Source of the DNA: CAZEHJ01 sp964512485
GTDB lineage: Bacteria; Bacteroidota; Rhodothermia; Rhodothermales; UBA10348
DNA: 52,134 nt
NCBI GenBank assembly: GCA_964512485.1
Contig: CAZEHJ010000019.1
Coordinates: 1 to 52,134, forward strand
Direction of reading: 5' to 3'
Shown: one piece after another, positions 37,399 to 46,396 of the stretch
Numbering within the stretch: position 1 is the first letter of the stretch
Layout: every line of letters begins with the position of its first letter
Notes under the pieces: model-generated
Told to the model about the DNA's origin: nothing
What the model saw: the letters and a program-made list of their open reading frames with translations, nothing else
Database searches by the model: none
Program-made: the position numbers and the translations under genes

Positions 37399-38652
37399 TC
37401 ACTCCTTGTTCGGATTCCACTCTCCTCGGGCGACCGGAGGAATGTATGTATCCAGATCATCTGGTTTCCATTCAACGCGGCACCCTTTTTCGGCGCTCAT
37501 GTAAGCGGTCATCAACAATTCGGTGACCTCCAGGCCATCGTTGAAGTTTTCTGCCGGTTGCTCTCCAGCAAGAAAACACCGGATCATGTACCGATTCTCA
37601 TCCTCATACCCGTATTCAGCCGCTTCATTGCCCACGAATGGCATATCGCCCTGTTCGGCATTCTGTTTTTCAACCAGGTCTTCGCCAGCGGCTCCAGTTA
37701 CGCTGCGACTCAGAAATACCGTTCCACCTGCGTCGAGAGAATTGACTCGAAGCGAATACTCTGGTCCGAGGAGTTCTGAAGAGAGTCGCAAGCCCGGGCC
37801 AACGAAACTCCAGGAAGTTGTCATTTCCGCGATCAGCGGATGTCCCTGTTCGTCGACATATTCGATTGTGGCCCGAGCAAAGTCCTCTGAAGGATGCTTT
37901 GTATAGTCGATCTTACGGCCGTACCTGTCACGAAGAATCTCGGCGTATTCGGGTCGACTCCATTTGAGTGACGCGATCTGACAATTCACCGACACCGGTG
38001 TTATAGAAGAGCGCGGGGCTCCCGGACGGGTTAGAAGGAATCGAGCGACTTCGACACTGTGACACATCATGTCATTCAGCACGCCTCCACCCTGGTGTTC
38101 TCCACTCCAGAACCACGGCGCGTGGGGGCCTGAATGCTCTTCTGCAGCTCTGGCCAGATAGGGCCGACCACTCAACGCTGCTCCGCGTTTCCAGGCTATT
38201 TCTCGACCGCGCACCAAACTCGGCGAGAAGAGCTGGTCTTCCAGATAGCCATGCAGAAGTTCGGTCTCCGCCATCAAAGTCATCACCTGCTTCGCCTCTG
38301 CCACATTGCGAGCAAGTGGCTTTTCACACGCGATGCCAACCAGTTCACCGACTCCACGCTTCACTGCACTCACGATTTCTTCGATGTTTTCGACCCTCTT
38401 GTGGTTGGGGCCACATATCCAGAGACAATCGATATCCGGATCGGCAATCATGTCGGTTATGGAATCGTAGGCTTTAGCCTCCCCGACATTCAGACTGCGG
38501 GCGTACGCTGCGGTGGCTTCTGAATTGTCTCTGTTGGGACTCCATATCCCAAGAACATCTGAATCCCGTACCGCCTGCCAAGATAAAATGTGAAAGCGCG
38601 CGATGAAACCGCTTCCGACAAAACCGACGCCCAGTCTCTTTCTCTGACTCAT
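37399..38652 (-). CDS. Gfo/Idh/MocA-family NAD(P)-dependent oxidoreductase
   Basis: The 417-residue enzyme has an N-terminal Rossmann fold with the glycine motif GVGFVGSGFIA (8-18) and the family EKP element in CEKPLARNVAEA, whose lysine helps bind substrate. A C-terminal alpha/beta domain holds GGGVLNDMMCHSVEVARFLL, with the histidine expected in the active site. No signal peptide or Tat motif is seen, so it is likely cytoplasmic. Members oxidise or reduce sugars and cyclitols. It is on its own strand segment, upstream of BNR paralogue 2 by about 200 bp. Confidence 0.93.
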   Translation of the reverse strand: MSQRKRLGVGFVGSGFIARFHILSWQAVRDSDVLGIWSPNRDNSEATAAYARSLNVGEAKAYDSITDMIADPDIDCLWICGPNHKRVENIEEIVSAVKRGVGELVGIACEKPLARNVAEAKQVMTLMAETELLHGYLEDQLFSPSLVRGREIAWKRGAALSGRPYLARAAEEHSGPHAPWFWSGEHQGGGVLNDMMCHSVEVARFLLTRPGAPRSSITPVSVNCQIASLKWSRPEYAEILRDRYGRKIDYTKHPSEDFARATIEYVDEQGHPLIAEMTTSWSFVGPGLRLSSELLGPEYSLRVNSLDAGGTVFLSRSVTGAAGEDLVEKQNAEQGDMPFVGNEAAEYGYEDENRYMIRCFLAGEQPAENFNDGLEVTELLMTAYMSAEKGCRVEWKPDDLDTYIPPVARGEWNPNKE

Positions 38653-38741
38653 ATCCGACCTGTGTTGAAAATCAGCCGAGAAGATAGTGACGGGCTTGTG
38701 CCAGTTGCGAATTGTTGAGCGGCCACAACGTGAAAACGCGC

Positions 38742-38995
38742 GCCGGCGCGCTCCCGCGCTGCCGCCTTTGGCCAGAACCCCTAAGGGCCGGCGCGCNNNN
38801 NNNNNNNNNNNNNNNNNNNNNNNNNNNNNNNNNNNNNNNNNNNNNNNNNNNNNNNNNNNNNNNNNNNNNNNNNNNNNNNNNNNNNNNNNNNNNNNNGCCG
38901 GCGCGCTCCCGCGCTGCCGCCTTTGGCCAGAACCCCTAAGGGCCGGCGCGCTCCCGCGCTGCCGCCTTTGGGTAAACCCCTAAGGGCCGGCGCGC
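38742..38995. repeat. GC-rich 45-bp tandem repeat with assembly gap
   Basis: Units beginning GCCGGCGCGC and ending CCCCTAAGG start at 38742, 38787, (gap), 38897, 38942 and 38986. Spacing is 45 bp, except the last full unit (44 bp), where GGCCAGAA is replaced by GGGTAAA. GC content is far above that of the surrounding DNA. Because 45 is divisible by three the repeat stays open in two frames, giving spurious 15-residue peptide repeats. The intergenic stretch 38653-39238 (586 bp) holds this array and a hairpin; no gene is supported there. Confidence 0.9.
38797..38896. other. 100-N assembly gap inside the tandem repeat
   Basis: Exactly 100 N. The 55 bases before it (38742-38796) and the 55 after it (38897-38951) are identical, so the gap most likely reflects an unmerged contig overlap at a repeat. 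The true copy number is unknown. Confidence 0.97.
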
Positions 38996-39012
38996 GAATG
39001 CGCACCGGCCCT
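38983..39012. repeat. Hairpin at the end of the GC-rich repeat
   Basis: AGGGCCGG (38983-38990) pairs with CCGGCCCT (39005-39012), and GCGC (38992-38995) with GCGC (39000-39003) around a GAAT loop, with one C/A mismatch. There is no long T-tract on either side, so it is not a convincing terminator. It uses the final partial repeat unit as its left arm. Confidence 0.6.
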
Positions 39013-39238
39013 TTCAGCACCATGTAGACCCGGTATCAGACTTGCCGGCCCTGGGGCCGTCGCTGGAGGAAGTGCGGGCCTACTCCTGTGATTTCAATTG
39101 TATTGTACGAGAGCCCCTGAAAATCGGATATAATCTTCCTTTTGCAGAAAAGGTAGGACCGTTCATTACACGAAAAAGCTGGAGAAAGAGGCTGCGCAAC
39201 GCAGCGCCAACAACATATATCAGGTCGTCGATCAGGAT

Positions 39239-40531
39239 CTACCTGAAGCCACCGAATCCAAATCGAGGATTTACCACGTTGTTGTAGATGGACCCGAATC
39301 GGTAACTGAATCCGAACTCCAACTCATACTCAAAATCGGTCGGAAGTCGCTTGTTACCTAGCAGTACGTCCTCGTCATTCGCCGTTTCAGCAGCCAACCA
39401 GATCTGATCGTGAACCGAAGACATTTCCGCGCCGAGGTTGATTGATAGCCCTCTCGCTACCCTGAAGTTCAGATCGCCACCGATGCCGATGTTATACAGG
39501 TCGAAAAGTGACTCTTCGAAATCGGTCACGTATGACTCAATCGAAACGCGAGCACGGGCGTTACCCCAGGGCTGCCTGAAATTGGCAGAGAGCTGCAATT
39601 GATGTTGTATCAATGTTTGCTGGGTCTCGTTATAAACCGTGAGTTCTTCGTATTTGTTGTTTCTCAGGTTAACCTCGTAGCGCGCTCTCAATTCCCGAGT
39701 CGAAGATTCCGAGTACGGGAAAAACGAGTACTCGACGGTGGGAGAAAAAGAACCCGACAGGTCCGTGTTGCTTCTGGATGATGTGTTGAAAAATGTCATC
39801 ATACCTGCCGACCAGTGTGGGCCGAGGCTCTTGATCAACTGACCAAAAACGCTTCCGTCTCTGTTGAGACTGTTGAAGGTCCCATCACTGAATTCGAACG
39901 TGTTCTCACGATAATTGAACCACCCTGATAGACCGAACTTCCAATCTTCTGTGACTCGATCCGCCGACAATCGCGTACGAATTTGAGTGCTTGTCTGGGT
40001 ATCCTCCGCCTCATAATCGCCACTCACACTTACATTAAAGACCCAGAAATTCCATGGATCATGGATAACCTGCTCTTCCAGTGGATCTGAGCTCTCTTCC
40101 AAAACAGGTACGGAAACTGTAAAACGATCCCCGATTTTGGTCATCATCAAAAAGGGCACCAGGCCACGGGCCATAGCATTTGTCAGACCGGCTCGCCTTT
40201 CATTGTCGGTTTCGGTGCTCCCACTGACGTAGACGAGCGTGTCAACCATCGCAGACAGGTCATCCTGGCCCCGATACTGCAGCTCGTATTCATTCCCACC
40301 AGATCCAGTCCTGCGGCGCGTCACCAAAAGGTGTACATCTGATCCTACTCGATCCCTCACATAATTGATATAAGGAATCTCTCTTCTGATGTAGTCGAAA
40401 TCACAAGACCTCTCGCAGTCGAGGAAAACATCCAGCGTTTCTGGTTTGTCTTCCTGTGCCATTGCGGACGGCGCAAATGCCATCGAGATCGCCAACACAA
40501 GTAATAGTTGGCTGAAAAAGTTCGTTTTCAT
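39239..40531 (-). CDS. Predicted outer-membrane beta-barrel protein
   Basis: The 430-residue protein has a Sec signal (cleaved after SAMAQ). The first about 140 mature residues form an alpha/beta-looking domain with paired cysteines in LDCERSCDFDYI and the segments YINYVRDRVGSDVHLLVT and GGNEYELQYRG. From about residue 165 alternating hydrophobic/polar strands (WNFWVFNVSVSGDY, WKFGLSGWFNYREN, TRELRARYEVNLRN, ARARVSIESYVTDF, FEYELEFGFSYRF) indicate a barrel of 10-14 strands. The N-terminal CxxxCD domain plus barrel recurs in Bacteroidota-like genomes without assigned function. A hairpin lies 40 bp upstream of its start. Confidence 0.82.
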   Translation of the reverse strand: MKTNFFSQLLLVLAISMAFAPSAMAQEDKPETLDVFLDCERSCDFDYIRREIPYINYVRDRVGSDVHLLVTRRRTGSGGNEYELQYRGQDDLSAMVDTLVYVSGSTETDNERRAGLTNAMARGLVPFLMMTKIGDRFTVSVPVLEESSDPLEEQVIHDPWNFWVFNVSVSGDYEAEDTQTSTQIRTRLSADRVTEDWKFGLSGWFNYRENTFEFSDGTFNSLNRDGSVFGQLIKSLGPHWSAGMMTFFNTSSRSNTDLSGSFSPTVEYSFFPYSESSTRELRARYEVNLRNNKYEELTVYNETQQTLIQHQLQLSANFRQPWGNARARVSIESYVTDFEESLFDLYNIGIGGDLNFRVARGLSINLGAEMSSVHDQIWLAAETANDEDVLLGNKRLPTDFEYELEFGFSYRFGSIYNNVVNPRFGFGGFR

Positions 40532-40899
40532 TTAAGATTGGCAGGTTGAAAAATATCTGGCATAAATAGAAAGAGCCCGGCCTTACAGGGCCGAGCTCTT
40601 CCTGAGGACAAACCGCCTTGAGACAAATCCTGGATGAATCAGTTTTCGTCTCGGAAGAGTTATCGACCCGGTCTGAATTTCCTTAAGGCTATCTGTAAGA
40701 TGCCCTTTGGCAATTCTGAACGACTCTACGAGTCATAGACGCAGAATTTTTGGGCTGAATTCCGTTTTTGAGCGCATTCACTGGAATTACATACTGCACT
40801 GTGAACGCCCAAACCAACCTTTTGGGAGTATTCTGGCTCTTTACTCCAAACCTGCCGACCAATACAGCGTATGAGCCGCCTGAAACGAACGAATGACCC
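40532..40899. other. Intergenic region between divergent genes
   Basis: This 368-bp stretch separates the barrel gene (minus) from the PLWK-motif protein gene (plus). Apart from the hairpin at 40571-40600 I see no gene I can support. A minus-strand open frame of about 70 codons (40689-40901) is present but has no family resemblance or ribosome-binding site. Confidence 0.6.
40571..40600 (-). terminator. Hairpin, possible terminator or leader structure
   Basis: AAGAGC-C-CGGCC (40571-40582) pairs with GGCCG-A-GCTCTT (40589-40600), with one mismatch and a 6-nt loop. On the minus strand it is followed by TCTATTTATG. It would end a minus-strand transcript arising in 40601-40900, or form a structure in the 5' leader of the barrel gene. 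Confidence 0.5.
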
Positions 40900-42240
40900 A
40901 TGCGAGAACAGATTCTGAAGATGATTGAGGATGCCACTCTGGCGATTCATCCGGTCGGGGATTTCATAGGCAGAAACGACATAGTCGATAGCCCCATTCC
41001 AGACGGAATCAAGCATTTCCTCTTGAGCACGCTGGATAGACGAGCAGAATTGGAAGCTTCTGACATCCTGTATTCAGACTCGCAATGGTTTGACAGTCGC
41101 GATACAGCCTATATGGATGTGGTTCAACAGGCCATCCTGACTCTGCACACTACCGCTCGATTTCCGGCTTCAGAATGGCGGCGTGCGGTCAGGCAGGCCG
41201 CCGAAAGTGTCCTCGATTACCTCATATCTCCCGGAAACGCTCTCGCTGCATTCATTTTCGCCGACGACGTAGAATCAATATCTACGACCGACCTGCAACG
41301 TCGAACCGGCTATTTCTCGGACTACTCATACATCACGAAGGCTGTTGATGCCTTCCTCTCCCGGAGAAGTGAAAAGCGTATTACCAGAAAGGAATTTCAG
41401 TCGACCATCACCCATCTTGACTCTGAAATCACGGCCGGGTACGAAACTGAAGCCTGGATGTCTCTTCTTCGACCCATCTTGTCCTTGATGGACTTCACCG
41501 GCCAAAATGCCCCGGGGTTGCCCGTGAAATTCGCAGTTCAGTTTTTCTCGGACAAGAAAAACGAGGACATTTCAGAAGTGATAGCTTCGGCGGCCGCACA
41601 GCACCGGGCTGAGATGATTACCTCAGCTTCGCTCGAAACCATCATCGCAGGTCAGTTGGATTCCAGAAGAGCCAAGGCGTCCGAACCCACAACGCTTTTT
41701 GATGAACCGAAGGAAGCACCTACCCCAGAAATAGCAGCTGTAGAAAAACCTTCAGCTGAAACGACGGAACAGGAAATGCCTCTCTGGAAAAAATTCCAGA
41801 AAAAAACGGGCACGTCGTCGTCTGGATCAGAATCGAATGAAAATGAAGACCCGCTGTGGAAGCGGTTTGAATCGAAGAGCCAGACTGACATCCTGAGTTC
41901 TTCGAATTCGAAACGTGCACGCGAACCGGAACCATCAGAATCTTACGTTCCCGACGAAGATCCAATACCCATTCTGGAAGCACAGCCGTCAACTACCGAA
42001 CAGGTAGTACTGGGCGCTGCGCTCGGGCGAAAAGAGCGATTTATCCGCGACCTGTTCAATGGGGACGAAGGAGCCTTTTCAGATGTTATGGACGCACTTG
42101 CCGCGGCCCCGGACTGGACGACGGCAACATCGATAATCGCCGAGCGGGTTTTTCGTCCGTTTCGAGTCGATATTTACTCTGAGGTTGCGGTGGAATTTAC
42201 AGATGCCGTAGAATCTCGATATTCCGGAAAACAGACTTGA
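40900..42240 (+). CDS. Cytoplasmic protein with two PLWK[KR]F motifs, function unknown
   Basis: The 446-residue protein has no signal or membrane segment. Residues 1-255 form a mostly helical domain. Residues 256-370 are low-complexity and acidic, and carry two near-identical short motifs, PLWKKF (294-299) and PLWKRF (318-323), 24 residues apart. Residues 375-440 form a compact C-terminal domain (FIRDLFNGDEGAFSDVMDAL, VFRPFRVDIYSEVAVEF). The arrangement of two folded domains joined by a linker with repeated aromatic-basic motifs suggests a scaffold or adaptor. It lies 24 bp before pccB and is probably cotranscribed. I do not recognise the family. Confidence 0.82.
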   Translation: MREQILKMIEDATLAIHPVGDFIGRNDIVDSPIPDGIKHFLLSTLDRRAELEASDILYSDSQWFDSRDTAYMDVVQQAILTLHTTARFPASEWRRAVRQAAESVLDYLISPGNALAAFIFADDVESISTTDLQRRTGYFSDYSYITKAVDAFLSRRSEKRITRKEFQSTITHLDSEITAGYETEAWMSLLRPILSLMDFTGQNAPGLPVKFAVQFFSDKKNEDISEVIASAAAQHRAEMITSASLETIIAGQLDSRRAKASEPTTLFDEPKEAPTPEIAAVEKPSAETTEQEMPLWKKFQKKTGTSSSGSESNENEDPLWKRFESKSQTDILSSSNSKRAREPEPSESYVPDEDPIPILEAQPSTTEQVVLGAALGRKERFIRDLFNGDEGAFSDVMDALAAAPDWTTATSIIAERVFRPFRVDIYSEVAVEFTDAVESRYSGKQT

Positions 42241-42264
42241 TCCAACCTGAAAACCGCCTGCGCC

Positions 42265-43818
42265 ATGCGTTCCAATGAAGAGCTGATCCAAGATTTGAAA
42301 TCCCGGCGCGACGAGGCCCATCAGGGCGGCGGTGAAGCTCGGATCTCCAGGCAGCATGAAAAAGGAAAACTGACGGCGCGAGAACGGATCGAAATTCTTC
42401 TCGATGACGCGTCCTTTGAAGAACTGGGGATGTTTGTCAGGCACCAGACGCACGAATTCGGTCTGGAGAACAATCGACCCTATGGTGACGGAGTCGTCAC
42501 GGGATATGGGACCATTGACGGACGCCTCGTATACGTTTACAGTCAGGATTTCACCGTCTTTGGAGGATCCCTGGGGCAGGCACATGCCAACAAGATCGTC
42601 AAGCTCATGAATCTGGCGCTGGAAAACGGCGCTCCCGTCATTGGATTGAATGATTCGGGAGGAGCCCGGATTCAGGAAGGAGTCGTTTCGCTTGGCGGGT
42701 ATGCGGACATTTTTCTTCTGAATACGTTGGCGTCGGGCGTCGTTCCACAGATATCTGCGGTCCTGGGGCCGTGTGCGGGCGGTGCGGTCTATTCTCCTGC
42801 GATAACCGACTTCATTTTCATGGTTCGCTCTTCGAGCTACATGTTTGTCACCGGACCAAATGTGGTCAAGACCGTGACGCAGGAAGATGTATCGTTCGAA
42901 GACCTCGGAGGTGCGGATACACACGCCAGCAAAAGTGGCGTTGCTCACATGGCCTGCAACAGTGAGGCTGAGTGTCTTCTGGCTATTCGGGAGCTCTATT
43001 CCTATCTCCCTTCAAATTGCGAAGAGCCTGCTCCAAGCGTGGCCACGTCGGACCCGATTGATAGAGCTGACACCGAATTGGACACTATCGTCCCGTCCAA
43101 TCCGAACAAGCCGTATGAAATGACTTTGGTAATCGAGAAGATTGTCGATGATGGTCGCTTCTTCGAGGTCCACGCAGACTTTGCGCCGAACATCATCGTG
43201 GGCTTCGCCCGGCTGAACGGGCAGTCCGTTGGAATCGTGGCAAATAACCCCTCCGTGCTGGCGGGTGTTCTTGATATTGATTCATCGATCAAGGGAGCTC
43301 GATTTGTTCGATTCTGTGACGCTTTCAACGTACCGCTTCTGGTTCTGGAGGATGTCCCGGGATTCATGCCCGGCACCGATCAGGAGTGGCGCGGCATTAT
43401 TCGAAATGGGGCCAAACTCCTCTATGCGTTCTGCGAAGCGACCGTACCCAAAATAACGGTCATCACGAGGAAGGCTTATGGGGGGGCGTACGACGTGATG
43501 AATTCGAAACACATTCGAGGAGATCTGAATTTCGCCTGGCCGACGGCAGAGATTGCGGTCATGGGCCCCAAAGGAGCTGTCGAAATCATCTATCGCAAGC
43601 AGATCGCTGAAGCAGAGAATCCTGAGAAAGAAGAAGAGCGAATCATAGAGGAGTATCGGGATCGGTTCGCGAATCCGTACATCGCAGCCGAACATGGATT
43701 TGTAGACGATGTGATAGAGCCCTCTGCAACCCGTCTCCGATTAATCCGTGGACTGGAGATGTTGAAGAACAAAGTGGCCAAAAATCCTCCCAAGAAACAT
43801 GGAAATATTCCTCTTTGA
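42265..43818 (+). CDS. pccB: Acyl-CoA (propionyl/methylmalonyl-CoA) carboxylase beta subunit
   Basis: The 517-residue protein is a full-length carboxyltransferase beta subunit. The N half has KGKLTARERIEILLD, the acyl-CoA-binding LNDSGGARIQEGV and GPCAGGAVYSPA oxyanion-hole loop; the C half has the biotin-side PGFMPGTDQE and KAYGGAYDVM loop. The length matches PccB/MmdA types. It transfers CO2 from biotin to propionyl-CoA or a related acyl-CoA in propionate and branched-chain amino acid metabolism; the exact substrate cannot be set by eye. No biotin carboxylase or biotin carrier gene is adjacent. Confidence 0.95.
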   Translation: MRSNEELIQDLKSRRDEAHQGGGEARISRQHEKGKLTARERIEILLDDASFEELGMFVRHQTHEFGLENNRPYGDGVVTGYGTIDGRLVYVYSQDFTVFGGSLGQAHANKIVKLMNLALENGAPVIGLNDSGGARIQEGVVSLGGYADIFLLNTLASGVVPQISAVLGPCAGGAVYSPAITDFIFMVRSSSYMFVTGPNVVKTVTQEDVSFEDLGGADTHASKSGVAHMACNSEAECLLAIRELYSYLPSNCEEPAPSVATSDPIDRADTELDTIVPSNPNKPYEMTLVIEKIVDDGRFFEVHADFAPNIIVGFARLNGQSVGIVANNPSVLAGVLDIDSSIKGARFVRFCDAFNVPLLVLEDVPGFMPGTDQEWRGIIRNGAKLLYAFCEATVPKITVITRKAYGGAYDVMNSKHIRGDLNFAWPTAEIAVMGPKGAVEIIYRKQIAEAENPEKEEERIIEEYRDRFANPYIAAEHGFVDDVIEPSATRLRLIRGLEMLKNKVAKNPPKKHGNIPL

Positions 43819-43954
43819 CCCAGAGTCAGAACAGGAATGTTGTTTCACCTGGACCCTGTCGATTGTTTATGTGCGTTATTGCGCAAATCGCGGGAACTTG
43901 GAATGAACTTGAAGGATTCCACGCAAACTGTTATCCTTCAGGGATATAGAGGTC

Positions 43955-46198
43955 ATGAGCTCGGTATTTTGGGGCTTTGGTTTTCACATGTCCGTTATTG
44001 ACCTGATTCAAAACCAGTTGGAGTGTTTCGTGCGGCATTTTTTCCCGGTGGTATTCGTAGCGATTTTCTTGGCCGGGACGGCCTCAGGGCAGAGTGAGGT
44101 CATTGGTGCGGATCGAGTTCCCACTTTACCGCCAGTTCAACTTACATCCCCAACTGCAACCTCGTATACCATACAACAGGCCGAACCGGATACGGTCTCA
44201 AATGCCGCGTTCCTTGAACGCCTTTCTGTGTTGTATGGATATCAATCCGATTTGATGGCCGCCGCTGCCAGAGAAGATGACGATGCCATCGCCTCCGTAC
44301 TGGATCTCGCCATGACTGAGTTGGGTAGCCTCATTCGAAAAGACTACCTGGTCGAAGACCCTAGATTCTCACAAGTGTACCGGACGCTTGTCGACGAGTA
44401 TGAACGAGTATATGGGCCTTCCGACACGCTGTTTACCGCTTTCGGAGACATTTTTGAGGTTCGAAAGGCATTGTTTGCCAGCCTTGATCAGGTTGAAGAT
44501 CCACTGCTGGAAGATGTAGCTCCAACGGGACTTCAGCCCATCGGTACCGAAGTTGCCATGACGATGAATCGTCTCGTGGAAAGCAGTATGCAGTTTCTGC
44601 TTCGCGAGCGCCGCGAGTCCATGCAGGCCTGGCTGAGTCGTTCAGATACCTACTTCCCCATGATCGAGCAGATCTTCGAAGAAGAAGGCGTTCCCGAAGA
44701 ACTAAAATACCTGGCAATGATCGAATCGGGAATCAACCCGAGAGCCAGAAGTTGGGCCTCCGCGGTCGGAATGTGGCAGTTCATCGCAGCAACAGGCCGA
44801 GTGTATGACCTGAATGTAAATGCGTGGGTTGATGATCGAATGGACCCTGAACTCTCGACGCGTGCCGCCGCCAAACACCTCAAGAGTCTCTACGACTTCT
44901 ATGATCAAGATTGGCAGATCGCGCTTGCTGGATACAACTGCAGCCCACGCTGCATAAATCGTGCAAAGCGAAACAGCGGGAAATCCAATCCGACTTTCTG
45001 GGATATCTATCGATACCTCCCACGCGAAACCAGGAATTATATTCCGACCTACATCGCCACTTCTCTGATTGCGTCCAATCCGGAAGCATATGGATTGGAG
45101 AGAGCGGCTCCGGGACCAGACTACTCCTATCACATCGTTCCGGTCACGGGCATGCTGAGCCTCGACGATGTGGCTGACATGGCAGGTACGGATGTCGCGA
45201 CGATCAAGGCGCTAAATCCGAGTCTCAAACGAAATACGTTGCCACCCACTGTCGGAGCATTCTATCTGCGCATTCCTGTTGGCTCGTACGAAAGTTTTAC
45301 AGCAGCATTCGACGCACTCCCGCCGGCCGCCAAACGACCTTCGGGTGAGTACATCGTTCGTCGTGGCGATACACTCGGTGGGATCGGCTCTCAGTTTGGT
45401 GTCTCTGTGACGAGGTTGATGCAGAAAAATGGGCTCAGGAATACCACCATTCGTGTCGGACAGCGACTTGTGGTTCCCATCGCAGACTATTCGGGTACGC
45501 TTCCTGACACACAATTTGCGGATGCTTCCCAATCGACGGTTATGTATCGTCGTCGCGTCAGTCGTCCGATCCTCATGCAGCAGGAAGTGGTGAATACTCC
45601 GGCTGTGGCATCAAACTCTGGTACTCCGGTCCGCCAGGCAAGCGTTCAGTCCAATTCGACGGGTTCGAGCGCGTCGGCAGGATCTGCATCGATCACCAGC
45701 CAACAGCCCGACGGCAACGCGAGAATTACCTATACGGTCCGACGCGGAGATACCCTCGGTGGGATCGCCGAAAAACACAATGTGAACGTCAACAAGATCA
45801 AAGGATGGAATAAGCTGACATCCAACAGGATCAACTCGGGGCAACGCCTCACGATCTACACCGACGGACGGGATGCTCCCGCCGCCGCATCCGGCCCGGT
45901 CACCCACAGGGTTCGACGCGGAGATACACTCAGTGAAATTGCCAGTACGTATCGCGTGACCGTATCCCAGATTCGTCAGTGGAATAATATTCGTGGATCA
46001 AACATTCGGATCGATCAGCGATTGACCATTCATCCGCCATCGAATGGATCCGGTCCCCAGGACCACGTCGTGCGCAGAGGGGACACTCTCATTGAAATTG
46101 CTCAGCGATACGGAGTTTCGATTGCCAACATCAAAGGTTGGAATAATCTTAATTCCAACACCATTCGCGTCGGACAAATCCTGAAGATTTTCCGCTAG
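43955..46198 (+). CDS. MltD-like lytic transglycosylase with four LysM domains
   Basis: The 747-residue protein has an N-terminal export signal (ending near GTASGQS), a helical region, an SLT domain (about 235-370) with the catalytic Glu257 in AMIESGINPRA and the supporting motifs GMWQFIAATGR and ALAGYNCSP, then four LysM repeats: about 465-510, 593-635, 648-690 and 703-747, each starting RRGDTL. It cleaves the glycan strand of peptidoglycan to 1,6-anhydro products. Start 43955 has AGAGG close upstream; ATG 43988 is an alternative. It precedes the sigma-factor operon by 198 bp on the same strand. Confidence 0.94.
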   Translation: MSSVFWGFGFHMSVIDLIQNQLECFVRHFFPVVFVAIFLAGTASGQSEVIGADRVPTLPPVQLTSPTATSYTIQQAEPDTVSNAAFLERLSVLYGYQSDLMAAAAREDDDAIASVLDLAMTELGSLIRKDYLVEDPRFSQVYRTLVDEYERVYGPSDTLFTAFGDIFEVRKALFASLDQVEDPLLEDVAPTGLQPIGTEVAMTMNRLVESSMQFLLRERRESMQAWLSRSDTYFPMIEQIFEEEGVPEELKYLAMIESGINPRARSWASAVGMWQFIAATGRVYDLNVNAWVDDRMDPELSTRAAAKHLKSLYDFYDQDWQIALAGYNCSPRCINRAKRNSGKSNPTFWDIYRYLPRETRNYIPTYIATSLIASNPEAYGLERAAPGPDYSYHIVPVTGMLSLDDVADMAGTDVATIKALNPSLKRNTLPPTVGAFYLRIPVGSYESFTAAFDALPPAAKRPSGEYIVRRGDTLGGIGSQFGVSVTRLMQKNGLRNTTIRVGQRLVVPIADYSGTLPDTQFADASQSTVMYRRRVSRPILMQQEVVNTPAVASNSGTPVRQASVQSNSTGSSASAGSASITSQQPDGNARITYTVRRGDTLGGIAEKHNVNVNKIKGWNKLTSNRINSGQRLTIYTDGRDAPAAASGPVTHRVRRGDTLSEIASTYRVTVSQIRQWNNIRGSNIRIDQRLTIHPPSNGSGPQDHVVRRGDTLIEIAQRYGVSIANIKGWNNLNSNTIRVGQILKIFR

Positions 46199-46396
46199 AC
46201 TTTTCCGCCTGAGTCAAAGCCTTGTGTCTGCCCTCCGTTGTCGTTGCGCCCACGAATCTTTGAGAGTGGTTTTCCGTTTTCAGTTCTTGCGAGCAGGCAC
46301 ACAATAATTGGTCTGTGTGCTTCGTTAGTCCTGCAGTTCGAACATCGGCGGTCCAAGTCGGATCGCCCGTGTCCCAAGTGAGCAATCCACCATCAC

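Noticed and set aside
38742..38995. CRISPR-like array
   Set aside because: Units are contiguous tandem copies without unique spacers, and no cas gene is present.
38687..39023. Open frames with 15-residue peptide repeats across the N gap on both strands
   Set aside because: They arise because the DNA repeat unit is 45 bp; composition is that of the repeat and the frames run through Ns.
40689..40937. Minus-strand frame of about 80 codons before the barrel gene
   Set aside because: No family resemblance, no ribosome-binding site, and its 5' end overlaps the start of the plus-strand gene.
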